NCBI RefSeq assembly: GCF_036173065.1
Contig: NZ_CP108041.1
Location: forward strand, 3,413,001 to 3,477,000
Length of the DNA stretch: 64,000 nt
Reading direction: 5' to 3'
DNA from: Rhodococcus sp. NBC_00297
GTDB lineage: Bacteria; Actinomycetota; Actinomycetes; Mycobacteriales; Mycobacteriaceae
Both the position numbers and the translations under genes were made by a program. Shown one piece after another: positions 1-7,787 of this stretch (position 1 is the first letter of the stretch; every line of letters begins with the position of its first letter). Under the pieces are notes generated by a model. It was not told the DNA's origin and did not search any database. It saw only the letters and a program-made list of their open reading frames with translations.

Positions 1-392
1 TTCGCGACGGTCCCGAGGGTGTCCTCGAGCGACGACGCGCGGTCGGGCTGGTGCAGGTAGAAGAGGTCGACGTGGTCGGTGCCGAGCCGGCGCAGGCTGG
101 CCTCGAGTCCGAGCCGCAGCCCCTCGGGTGACAGGGGCGAGTGGCCGTCGGCGTCGCCGAGGAACATGCCGCCCTTGGTGGCGAGGGTGATCTCGTCGCG
201 TCGACCGGCGAGCAACTGCGCGAGGATGCGTTCGGACTCGCCGCCCGCGTACCCGTTGGCGGTGTCGATGTGGGTGATGCCGGCGTCGAGTGCCGTGTCG
301 AGCAGAGCGCGCGACCCCTCGAGGTCGACGGTGTCGCCGAAAGTCATGGTGCCCAGCACCATCGGGCCGAAAGGCAGGGAGCCGAACATCAT
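1..392 (-). CDS. Aldo/keto reductase, N-terminal part (runs off the window edge)
   Basis: NAD(P)H-dependent oxidoreductase of the aldo/keto reductase superfamily, normally a cytoplasmic (beta/alpha)8 barrel acting on sugar aldehydes or ketones. About 130 N-terminal residues are visible. The catalytic tetrad can be read: Asp43 and Tyr48 in HIDTANGYAGGESE, Lys73 in ATKGG and His114 in FYLHQPD. The ATG at 392 overlaps the stop of the upstream ABC ATPase gene (ATGA), so it is the last visible gene of the 4024-to-1 operon. That context suggests it processes whatever the transporter imports, but the substrate cannot be told from sequence. The C-terminus lies outside the window. Confidence 0.88.
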   Translation of the reverse strand, partial: MMFGSLPFGPMVLGTMTFGDTVDLEGSRALLDTALDAGITHIDTANGYAGGESERILAQLLAGRRDEITLATKGGMFLGDADGHSPLSPEGLRLGLEASLRRLGTDHVDLFYLHQPDRASSLEDTLGTVA

Positions 393-1222
393 GCGGGTAC
401 TCCAGAGGTAGGTGCCGGTCGACCCGACAGAACGTAGCGCGGCTTGACGCCCTCCATCGTGGAGGGGTCGAGTGCCGCGGCGCGCAGTGCCGCCGTGTAC
501 GGGTGTTGCGGGTTGGTCAGAACGTCTGTGGTGGCGCCGCTCTCGACCACGCCGCCCTTGCGCATGACGACGACGTTGTCGCTGATCTCCCGCACCACGC
601 CGAGGTTGTGCGAGATGAAGACGTACGTGATGCCGGTGTCGTGCTGGATGGTGCGCAGCAGGTCGAGCACCTGCGCCTGCACCGACACGTCGAGCGCACT
701 GGTGGCCTCGTCGCACACGAGAATCTCGGGTTCGGACGCCAGCGCACGCGCGATGCCGATGCGCTGACGCTGGCCCCCCGAGAACTCGCCCGGTCGGCGG
801 TGCAAAGACGACGCCGGCAGCTGGACCTGGTCGATCAGCTCGGCGGCACGTCGGGCCCGGTCCGCTTTGGAGCGAACACCTTTGAGGCGCAGCGGCTCAC
901 CGACAATGTCGACGGCCGTGAGATGCGGATCCAGCGAACCATACGGGTCCTGGAAGACCATCTGCACGCGCGAGCGGAAGGGCTTGAGGGCCCGCTCCTT
1001 CATCCCGGCGATGTCGACCCCGTCGACGAGGATTCGTCCCGACGTCGGTGTCAGCAGCCGGACGATGGCCTTGGCGATGGTCGACTTCCCGCAGCCGGAC
1101 TCGCCGACGATCGCGAGGGTCTCGCCCTTGTCGACGCTGAAGCTGACGCCGTCGACGGCGCGGAAGGTGCCGGTGGCGACGGGGTACTCGACGACGAGGT
1201 CGTCGACGGTCAACAGGCTCAT
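389..1222 (-). CDS. ABC transporter ATP-binding protein, oligopeptide/nickel type (DppF-like)
   Basis: Second ATPase subunit of a peptide/opine/nickel-family ABC importer; 277 aa. Walker A GESGCGKST lies near residues 40-48, followed by the signature SGGQRQRIGIARAL and Walker B ILVCDEATSALD. The start is placed at 1222 because this ATG overlaps the preceding ATPase stop (ATGA) and gives the normal N-terminus MSLLTVDDLVVEY; an in-frame extension upstream is only shadow of the neighbouring gene. It would pair with the ATPase at 1219-2046 to drive the two permeases at 2048-4024. Systems of this family can carry oligosaccharides as well as peptides, so the substrate is open. Confidence 0.92.
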   Translation of the reverse strand: MSLLTVDDLVVEYPVATGTFRAVDGVSFSVDKGETLAIVGESGCGKSTIAKAIVRLLTPTSGRILVDGVDIAGMKERALKPFRSRVQMVFQDPYGSLDPHLTAVDIVGEPLRLKGVRSKADRARRAAELIDQVQLPASSLHRRPGEFSGGQRQRIGIARALASEPEILVCDEATSALDVSVQAQVLDLLRTIQHDTGITYVFISHNLGVVREISDNVVVMRKGGVVESGATTDVLTNPQHPYTAALRAAALDPSTMEGVKPRYVLSGRPAPTSGVPA

Positions 1223-2046
1223 GCCGGGACTCCTTGATCGGCGGGTGCACCCGACCAGGTGCCCAGCTGGGGGACCGCGTCGAGAAGCTTCTTGGTGTAG
1301 GCGTTCTGGGGATTGCGAACCATCGACTGGGCGTCGCCGCTCTCGACGAACCGGCCCGACTTCATGACGTGGATCCGGTCGGACATCAGCCGGGCCACAC
1401 CCAGGTCGTGGGTGATGAGCAGCATGCCGATGCCGGTGCGCTCCTGCAGTTCGAGCATGAGGTCGAGGATGCTGGCCTGGACGGTGACGTCGAGTGCGCT
1501 GGTGGGCTCGTCGGCGACGATGAGGTCGGGATCCGCAGCCAGGGCGCATGCGATGAGGACACGCTGCAACATGCCGCCCGACAGCTGGTGTGGGTATCTG
1601 TTCAGCTGGTCCGCCGGGTTGACGATGTGGACCTGATCGAGCAGCTCGACGGCGCGGGTGGTCTGCGCGGACTTGCCGCGGACACCGCTGTGGTGGATGG
1701 CCTCTCGCAGCTGCGACCCCACCGTGTGGACAGGGGAGAGGGCCGTCATCGGGTCCTGGGGAATGAGGGCGATGTCCGCACCTCGGATCTTCCGCAGCGC
1801 CTTGTCGTCACCGAGGATGTCGGTGCCCTTCCAGCGTGCGCGGCCGGAGAGGACGGCCAGATCGTCGGGCAGCAGCCCGAGGATCCCCATCGCGGTGGTC
1901 GACTTGCCGGAGCCGGATTCGCCGATGATGCAGACGGTCTCGCCGGGCGCGATGTCGAAGGAGACCCCGTCGACGGCGCGGACGATGCCGTTGTCCGTGA
2001 CCAGCTCGATCTGCAGTTCGTCGACGGTGAGCAGTGACTCGGTCAT
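1219..2046 (-). CDS. ABC transporter ATP-binding protein, oligopeptide/nickel type (DppD-like)
   Basis: First ATPase subunit of the importer; 275 aa. Walker A GESGSGKST is near residue 40, the signature is LSGGMLQRVLIACALA and Walker B is LIVADEPTSALD. The Q-loop sequence ALIPQDPMTALSPVHTVGSQ is typical of DppD/OppD proteins. It follows the DppC-like permease with a 1-base gap and overlaps the next ATPase by ATGA, so the whole set is translationally coupled. Encoded from the ATG at 2046. Confidence 0.92.
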   Translation of the reverse strand: MTESLLTVDELQIELVTDNGIVRAVDGVSFDIAPGETVCIIGESGSGKSTTAMGILGLLPDDLAVLSGRARWKGTDILGDDKALRKIRGADIALIPQDPMTALSPVHTVGSQLREAIHHSGVRGKSAQTTRAVELLDQVHIVNPADQLNRYPHQLSGGMLQRVLIACALAADPDLIVADEPTSALDVTVQASILDLMLELQERTGIGMLLITHDLGVARLMSDRIHVMKSGRFVESGDAQSMVRNPQNAYTKKLLDAVPQLGTWSGAPADQGVPA

Positions 2047-2047
2047 G

Positions 2048-2989
2048 TCAGGCCTTCTTTCCCGAGATGGCGAAGCGCCCCAGCAGAGCCTTGAGGCCCG
2101 AGCCGGCGGGACGGTCGCGCAGACCGTCGCCGAGGAGGTTGACGCCGATGACGAGGAGCACGATGACGAGGCCCGGCAGGGTGACCAGCCACCACGACGT
2201 CGTGATGTAGTCCTGGCCGTCGGAGATGATGCGGCCCCACGTGGCGAACGGTCGCTGCGGTCCGGCGCCGAGGTAGCTCAGCGCGGACTCGAGGAGCACC
2301 GCCTGGGCGAGCAGGAGCAGCACCACCAGCGAGGTCTGCTTGATGACGTTCGGGATGATGTGGCGCGTGAGGATGGCGACCTTGCCGAGTCCGAGTACCC
2401 GCGACGCGGCGACGTAGGGCTTCTCTCGCTCCACGAGCACCAGAGAGCGTGTCAGACGGGCGATCTCGGGCCACTGGGCGATCGCGATGACGAACGTGAT
2501 GACCGGGATGGACGGCCCGAAGAGGGCGACGACGAGGAGCAGCATCATGAGCAGCGGCAGGGACAGCTGCGCTTCGAGCAACCGGCTGATGACGGTGTCG
2601 ACCCAGCCGCCGAAGTAGCCGGCCATGGAGCCGAGGGTCAGGCCGATGAGGCCGGAGACCAGCACGGCGAGGATGCCGACGAGCAGTGACACCTGACCGC
2701 CGTAGAGAACGCGGGCGAGAAGGTCGCGTCCGAGCTGGTCGGTTCCGAACAGGTGGCCGTCGGTGAGCGGTGCGAGACGGCGAGCACCGAGATCGGTGGC
2801 GTCCGGATCCTGCAGCGGCAGTACGCGAGCGAACGCGACGGGGAGGATCACGACGAGTGCGCAGACGCTGCCCACCCAGATCTTCAGTCGGCTGTCGCGG
2901 GCGCGCCGAGTGGAGCCTGCCTTGGCGATGTCCTTCGCGGTGACCGCCGACGGGCGCTCCGCCTGCGGGGGCTCGATTGTTGTGGTCAT
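2048..2989 (-). CDS. ABC transporter permease, DppC-like
   Basis: Inner-membrane permease of 313 aa. After a cytoplasmic N-terminal tail comes the OppC/DppC N-terminal membrane helix (KIWVGSVCALVVILPVAFA), then the DppC periplasmic motif with HLFGTDQLGRDLLARVLYG, and about five further helices. The EAA coupling loop is recognisable around AASRVLGLGKVAILTRHIIPN. It forms the transmembrane pore with the DppB-like protein encoded directly upstream, from which it is separated by no bases (stop at 2990, start at 2989). Confidence 0.91.
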   Translation of the reverse strand: MTTTIEPPQAERPSAVTAKDIAKAGSTRRARDSRLKIWVGSVCALVVILPVAFARVLPLQDPDATDLGARRLAPLTDGHLFGTDQLGRDLLARVLYGGQVSLLVGILAVLVSGLIGLTLGSMAGYFGGWVDTVISRLLEAQLSLPLLMMLLLVVALFGPSIPVITFVIAIAQWPEIARLTRSLVLVEREKPYVAASRVLGLGKVAILTRHIIPNVIKQTSLVVLLLLAQAVLLESALSYLGAGPQRPFATWGRIISDGQDYITTSWWLVTLPGLVIVLLVIGVNLLGDGLRDRPAGSGLKALLGRFAISGKKA

Positions 2990-4024
2990 CTAGGACGTTC
3001 CCTTCCCCAGGCGGACACGGGGGTCCAGAAGCGGGTAGCAGAGGTCGACGAGGAGCTGGACGAGGACGGCGAGCACCGCGGTGACGAGCACGGTGGCCTG
3101 GATGAGGGGGTAGTCGCGGGTCTCGAGCGCGCGGACGACGAGCGATCCGACACCGGGCCAGGCGAACACGACCTCGACCACCACGACACCGTTGAGCATC
3201 GACGCGAAGCGTGTGCCGAGGGCAGTGAGAACGGGGATGGACGAGTTGCGCAGGGCGTAGCGCCAGATGAGTTTCCGCTCCGACACACCGCGTGCGCGCG
3301 CCACCGTCGCGTACTGGGACCCGAAGGCGCCGACCATCTCCCGACGCACCATGCGGGAGATCAGGGCGATCTGCAGGATGGCGACGGTGACCATGGGCAG
3401 GACGAGCGACGACCACGTGGCGAAGCCGGCGGCCGGGAAGATCGGGATCACCACGGCGAAGATGGTGATGAGCATCAGGCCCGTCCAGAAGTCGGGCATC
3501 GACTGTCCTGCGATCGTGACGACGTTGGCGCCCAGTTCGCGGCGGGTGTCCGCGCGGCGTGCCATCCAGACACCGAGCGGGATGGCGAGCAGTGTCGTCA
3601 GTCCGATCGAGGCAACTGTGAGCGTCAGTGTGTAAGGGAGGCGATCGAGCACCACGTCGAAGGCGGGCGCCTGGAACGAGTACGACGTTCCGAGATCGAG
3701 TTGCAGCAGTCCCTGCAGGTACTTCAGGTACTGCGTGATGATCGACTGGTCCAGACCCATGCTCTGGCGGATCCGCTCGATGTCCTCGCTGGAGGCCAGC
3801 GGGCCCGCCATCGCGTAGGCGGGATCGCCGGGTGCGAGACGGATCAGCACGAACACCGTGGTGAGCGTCAGGAAGATCGCGAGCGCGCTCTGACCGAGCC
3901 GCTTGACGATGTAGCGCGCCGTGCCCGCGGACTTCGACTTCGACTTCGCGGGTTCGGCGGCCGGCGCGTCGGCGGGCGTGATCATGCCGGCGGTCACCGG
4001 GTCACCGTCCGTCGGACCGCGCAT
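2990..4024 (-). CDS. ABC transporter permease, DppB-like
   Basis: Inner-membrane permease, first gene of the minus-strand import operon; 344 aa from the ATG at 4024. The N-terminal tail is Lys/Ser-rich (KSKSKS) and precedes the DppB signature helix ARYIVKRLGQSALAIFL and the sequence FVLIRLAPGDPAYAMAG. The EAA loop is in YATVARARGVSERKLIWRYA. An internal ATG about 14 codons in is a possible alternative start, since the first residues are not conserved-looking. It diverges from the substrate-binding protein gene at 4267; the shared 242-base intergenic region carries a long inverted repeat that looks like an operator. Confidence 0.9.
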   Translation of the reverse strand: MRGPTDGDPVTAGMITPADAPAAEPAKSKSKSAGTARYIVKRLGQSALAIFLTLTTVFVLIRLAPGDPAYAMAGPLASSEDIERIRQSMGLDQSIITQYLKYLQGLLQLDLGTSYSFQAPAFDVVLDRLPYTLTLTVASIGLTTLLAIPLGVWMARRADTRRELGANVVTIAGQSMPDFWTGLMLITIFAVVIPIFPAAGFATWSSLVLPMVTVAILQIALISRMVRREMVGAFGSQYATVARARGVSERKLIWRYALRNSSIPVLTALGTRFASMLNGVVVVEVVFAWPGVGSLVVRALETRDYPLIQATVLVTAVLAVLVQLLVDLCYPLLDPRVRLGKGTS

Positions 4025-4124
4025 GTGTTCGTGGTGTGCATCGAACGACCTTTCGGGAGATGCCTCTGCGCTGGCTGGTCACGAGCGCGGGCTTCGATGT
4101 AACTCAGCTCACAATGGCACTTGT

Positions 4125-4168
4125 GCGCGAATCACGCAAGTAGCAATTCATAGTTGCGTGTTGTGTGC
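4125..4168. promoter_or_regulatory. Putative operator, copy 1 (divergent transporter / binding-protein promoter)
   Basis: Inverted repeat whose left arm is GCGCGAATCACGCA (4125-4138) and right arm TGCGTGTTGTGTGC (4155-4168), with a 16-base spacer. The inner 6 bases of each arm pair perfectly and the outer part is imperfect. The left arm matches the left arm of the repeat at 7719-7763 in 13 of 14 positions. I infer that it binds the DeoR-type regulator encoded at 9963-10730 and controls both the transporter operon and the 4267 gene. Confidence 0.6.
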
Positions 4169-4266
4169 AGACCTGCGTACAGTCCAGGTGTGCTTGCGGT
4201 CACAGTGCAGCTCCGCTCCTGACCCGCAGCCCCTCATGACGCTCGAAGTTCGAAGAGAGGTCGACG

Positions 4267-5844
4267 ATGACCAGATCGCCGTTCAACCAGCAGTTCTCCC
4301 GCCGCAATCTCCTGCGCGGCGGGATGCTGTTCGGTGGTGGCGTGGTGTTGGGCGCGGGTGCCAGTGCGTGCGCCACGCCTACCGGCACACCGGGCCCGAC
4401 CACGGTGAGCCTGGCGCTCAACCGGTCGCTGGTGAGCCTGGACAACAAGCTCAACCAGTTCGACGCCGCCCTCACCGTGCAGCGCGGTGTGCGTCAGGCC
4501 CTCACCGAGATCGACGCGAACCTGAAGCCGCAGCTCGTCCTCGCCGACCGCTTCGATCTGGTCGAGCCCACCCGCTGGTTCGTGCACCTGCGTCAGGGCG
4601 CCGTGTACTCCGACGGCTCGCCCGTTCAGGTGCAGGACGTCGCGACGGCCATCCGGATGTACAGCGAGGTCGACGGATCGTTCGTCGGCGGCTTCTTCCC
4701 GGAGTGGCCGACGATCGAGCAGATGGACGACACCAGCTTCTCGTTGCTGACCACCAAGCCCGTCCCCGTGCTCGATTACCTGATGTCCAACATCCTCATC
4801 ACGCCGGCCGCGGACAACAAGCCCGAGGAACTGCAGACCGGTCTCGGCTCCGGCCCGTACGTCGTCACGTCGGCCGATCGCGGTACCGGCAACTACACGC
4901 TCGAACGCAACACCTCCTACTGGGGCCCGGCGCCGAACATCGAGACGGTGCGCGTGCGCTTCGTCCCCGAGGAGTCCTCGCGCGTCGTCACGCTGCGCAG
5001 CGGCGAGGTGGACGTCATCGACTCCATCACGCCCGACGCGGCGGACCAGCTCGAGGGCCTGTCGAACGTCGTGGTCGATCGTGTCGACGGCGTGCGGCTC
5101 AATCAGCTCTTCTACAACTTCCGCAAGCCTGCCGACCATCCGCTCGCCGATGCTCGGGTGCGCCGCGCGCTGACGTACGCCATCAACGGGCCGGCGCTGA
5201 TCGACCAGGTGATGCAGGGATCGGCGACCGCGTCCAAGGGCGTCATCCCCGCGATCCTCGACGGCGCCATCGAGACCGGGGAGTACACGTACGACCCGGC
5301 GCGGGCGCGTGGCGAGCTCGACGCTCTCGGCATCTCCGATCTGGAACTCAAGATCATCTGGGAGTCGGGCGAGTTCGCTGCCGACACCGACATCATGGAG
5401 TCGGTCGTCCAGATGTTCTCGGCGATCGGCGTCCGCACCACGTTGCAGCAGTTCGAGCCCGGCGGCGACATCATGCAGTGGCGTCAGGGCAAGGCGGGCG
5501 ACTGGGACGTCCTGGGCAACGGATTCCCGAGTCCGACAGGACTGGCGATCACCATCATGCAGGGTATGTACGCCGGCACCCCGGAGAAGGAGCAGACCCG
5601 AGACACCTACCACGGGTACATGTTCCCCGAGATCGCCGCGGCCATCGCGCGTGCGTCCGAGGAGGTCGACGAGACCCGACGCACTCAGCTTCTCGCCGAT
5701 GCACAGCGCCAGATCTGGGACACCGTGCCCTGCCTGTGGTCCTTCGTTCCCAAGTCGGTGATGGCGCGTCGCGAACGCATCCAGGATGTGACCCTGCGTC
5801 CCACCAACTCCTACAACCTGTCCGCCGCGACACTCGTCAGTTGA
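4267..5844 (+). CDS. ABC transporter substrate-binding lipoprotein (family 5, DppA/OppA type)
   Basis: Extracytoplasmic solute-binding protein of family 5; 525 aa. The N-terminus has a twin-arginine motif (SRRNLLRGG, about residues 11-19), a hydrophobic glycine-rich stretch and a lipobox-like ASAC with Cys near residue 37, so it is probably Tat-exported and lipid-anchored. Family 5 landmarks include the sequence around LVLADRFDLVEPTRWFVHLRQGAVYSDG and a later RRALTYAIN. It is divergent from the permease/ATPase operon and is presumably its binding protein. Placement directly before a BNR-repeat sialidase-like gene suggests a glycan-derived ligand rather than a peptide, but this is inference. 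Confidence 0.92.
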   Translation: MTRSPFNQQFSRRNLLRGGMLFGGGVVLGAGASACATPTGTPGPTTVSLALNRSLVSLDNKLNQFDAALTVQRGVRQALTEIDANLKPQLVLADRFDLVEPTRWFVHLRQGAVYSDGSPVQVQDVATAIRMYSEVDGSFVGGFFPEWPTIEQMDDTSFSLLTTKPVPVLDYLMSNILITPAADNKPEELQTGLGSGPYVVTSADRGTGNYTLERNTSYWGPAPNIETVRVRFVPEESSRVVTLRSGEVDVIDSITPDAADQLEGLSNVVVDRVDGVRLNQLFYNFRKPADHPLADARVRRALTYAINGPALIDQVMQGSATASKGVIPAILDGAIETGEYTYDPARARGELDALGISDLELKIIWESGEFAADTDIMESVVQMFSAIGVRTTLQQFEPGGDIMQWRQGKAGDWDVLGNGFPSPTGLAITIMQGMYAGTPEKEQTRDTYHGYMFPEIAAAIARASEEVDETRRTQLLADAQRQIWDTVPCLWSFVPKSVMARRERIQDVTLRPTNSYNLSAATLVS

Positions 5845-5858
5845 TCGAGGAGATCCCC

Positions 5859-7040
5859 GTGACCACCACACTGGATGCCGACGGCATCGTCCGCCCCACC
5901 GCCGAGCCCGGGCGCCGTGATGCGCTGTTGACCCCGCCCGAGGTGCAGAACCACGCGGCCAATCTGGCTGTGCTGCCTGACGGTTCGCTTGCATGCGTCT
6001 GGTTCGCCGGCACACAGGAAGGCGTTCCGGACATCAGCGTGTGGTTCTCCCGACGGGACGGCGACGAGTGGTCGCAGCCGATCCGGCTGTCGGACGACGG
6101 GACGCGGTCGGAACAGAATCCCGTGCTGAACGTGCGTGAGTCCGGTGAGATCTGGCTGCTGTGGACCTCGCAGCACGCCGGCAACCAGGACACCGCACGG
6201 GTGCTGCGGCGGATCTCGCCGGACGGCGGGCGCACCTGGGGCGAGACCGACGTCCTGATCCCGGAGACCGAGGCCGGTGGCGTGTTCGTGCGCCAGCCCA
6301 TGGTCACGCTGCCGTCCGGCCGAATTCTGTTGCCCGTCTTCCACTGTGTCCGCATCGAGGGACGCAAGTGGGTGGGCGACCGCGATTACTCCGGCGTCAT
6401 GGTGTCGGACGACGACGGTGCCACGTGGCGCGAGGTGGTCGTTCCCGACAGCATCGGGTGCGTCCACATGAACATCGGCCGGGTGTCCGACGGTCAGCTC
6501 GTCGCCCTCTACCGCAGCCGCTGGGCGGACCACGTCTACCGTTCCGTCTCCGACGACGACGGTGACACGTGGAGCGCTCCCGTCCCCACCGAGCTGCCCA
6601 ACAACAATTCGTCGGTGCAGTTCGTCGTGCTGGCCGACGATCGACTCGCCCTGGTGTACAACGAGTCCAGTCGTGAAGACGCCACGGCGCGCCGACTGTC
6701 GCTGTACGACGAGATCGACGATCACGGCATCGCGGACAAGCAGGAGACGGTCGAGGAGGACTCGCCCCTGGACGACGGCGACCCGCGGCACGCCTTCTGG
6801 GGCGCACCCCGAGCGCCGATGGCCGTGGCGATCTCATCCGATCGCGGTGTCACCTGGCCGGTGCGCCGAAACCTGGAGGAAGGCGACGGGTACTGCCTGT
6901 CGAACAACTCCCGCGACGGACTGAACCGCGAGTTCTCGTACCCGTCCATCGTGGCCGACGGTCCGACGCTGCACGTGGCCTTCACGCGCTTCCGTCAGGC
7001 CATCGAGTACTGCGAGGTGCAGCCGGAGTGGCTGTCGTGA
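5859..7040 (+). CDS. Sialidase-like BNR/Asp-box beta-propeller protein
   Basis: Predicted six-bladed beta-propeller hydrolase-type protein of the exo-sialidase/neuraminidase superfamily; 393 aa. Four Asp-boxes of the form S-x-D-x-G-x-T-W are readable: SPDGGRTW, SDDDGATW, SDDDGDTW and SSDRGVTW. No signal peptide is visible from the GTG at 5859, so the protein looks cytoplasmic, unlike classical secreted sialidases. The start is chosen from the GAGGAG ribosome-binding site just upstream; a much longer in-frame extension only shadows the binding-protein gene. Asp-boxes are structural and do not define the substrate. Context suggests cleavage or modification of an imported glycoside. It overlaps the SDR start by GTGA. 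Confidence 0.85.
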   Translation: MTTTLDADGIVRPTAEPGRRDALLTPPEVQNHAANLAVLPDGSLACVWFAGTQEGVPDISVWFSRRDGDEWSQPIRLSDDGTRSEQNPVLNVRESGEIWLLWTSQHAGNQDTARVLRRISPDGGRTWGETDVLIPETEAGGVFVRQPMVTLPSGRILLPVFHCVRIEGRKWVGDRDYSGVMVSDDDGATWREVVVPDSIGCVHMNIGRVSDGQLVALYRSRWADHVYRSVSDDDGDTWSAPVPTELPNNNSSVQFVVLADDRLALVYNESSREDATARRLSLYDEIDDHGIADKQETVEEDSPLDDGDPRHAFWGAPRAPMAVAISSDRGVTWPVRRNLEEGDGYCLSNNSRDGLNREFSYPSIVADGPTLHVAFTRFRQAIEYCEVQPEWLS

Positions 7041-7711
7041 AGCACGCCGTCGTCACGGGCGTCAGCTCCGGAATCGGTGCGGCCACGGCAACCTCGCTTC
7101 TCGACGACGGGTGGCGTGTCACCGGGCTGAGTCGTCGGAAACCGGAGATCGAGCACGAGAACCTGACGTGGGTCGAGTCCGACCTGGGTGATCTGGACGC
7201 GGTGGCGGAGATCGCGTCGGGTCTGTCCGCGGTCGACGCCGTCGTTCATGCTGCCGGACTGCAGCGTTCGGCACCGCTCGGGTCGCTGAACGTCGACGAC
7301 CTCCGCGACATGTGGCAGGTCCATGTCGCCGCGGCCGAGGTCCTGGTGAACGGCGTGGTCGACGCTCTGGAACCCGGTGCCCGAGTCGTTCTCGTCGGAA
7401 GTCGCACCATGACCGGCAATGCCGGCAAGAGCCAGTACGTCGCCACGAAGTCCGCGCTGACGGGCATGGCACGGTCGTGGGCCATGGAACTGGTGTCCCG
7501 CGGCATCACCGTCAACGTCGTTGCGCCCGGGCCCACGGACACCGCCATGCTGGGGGATCCGTCGCGCGCGCACACTCCGCCCAAGCTCCCGCCTCTCGGA
7601 GCCTTCATCGACCCGTCGGAGGTCGCGGGGCTCATCCGCTTCCTGCTCGGCCCTCTCGGCCGCAACATCACCGGCCAGGCGATCGTGCAGTGCGCGGGAG
7701 CGTCGTTGTGA
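7037..7711 (+). CDS. Short-chain dehydrogenase/reductase (SDR)
   Basis: Classical SDR, 224 aa, NAD(P)-dependent oxidation or reduction of a hydroxyl/keto group. The cofactor motif TGVSSGIG is at residues 7-14 and the catalytic pair is Tyr134/Lys138 in QYVATKSAL; the NxAG position is degenerate (HAAG). The GTG at 7037 is preferred because it overlaps the upstream stop (GTGA) and has CCGGAG 8 bases upstream; a GTG at 7028 is an alternative. It sits between the sialidase-like gene and the kinase/dehydrogenase fusion, so it may supply the sugar acid used by the fusion. The protein is near the short end of the family but has the expected C-terminal GQAIVQCAGAS. Confidence 0.88.
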   Translation: MKHAVVTGVSSGIGAATATSLLDDGWRVTGLSRRKPEIEHENLTWVESDLGDLDAVAEIASGLSAVDAVVHAAGLQRSAPLGSLNVDDLRDMWQVHVAAAEVLVNGVVDALEPGARVVLVGSRTMTGNAGKSQYVATKSALTGMARSWAMELVSRGITVNVVAPGPTDTAMLGDPSRAHTPPKLPPLGAFIDPSEVAGLIRFLLGPLGRNITGQAIVQCAGASL

Positions 7712-7718
7712 ACCACCT

Positions 7719-7763
7719 GCGCGAAACACGCAATTGGGCTACAGTTGTATGCGTGGTTCGCGC
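7719..7763. promoter_or_regulatory. Putative operator, copy 2 (upstream of kinase/dehydrogenase fusion)
   Basis: Inverted repeat with left arm GCGCGAAACACGCA (7719-7732) and right arm TGCGTGGTTCGCGC (7750-7763), separated by 17 bases; the 14-base arms pair with one mismatch. It starts 8 bases after the SDR stop and ends 24 bases before the ATG at 7788, where it would cover a promoter. The left arm differs from the copy at 4125 at one base. Binding by the DeoR-type protein at 9963 is inferred. Confidence 0.65.
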
Positions 7764-7787
7764 AACAAGGGGAAGGGTGGTACGAGG

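Noticed and set aside
4234-6015. A 593-codon minus-strand frame across the binding-protein gene
   Set aside because: It is a GC-driven shadow of the Tat lipoprotein gene, with no ribosome-binding site or recognisable motif.
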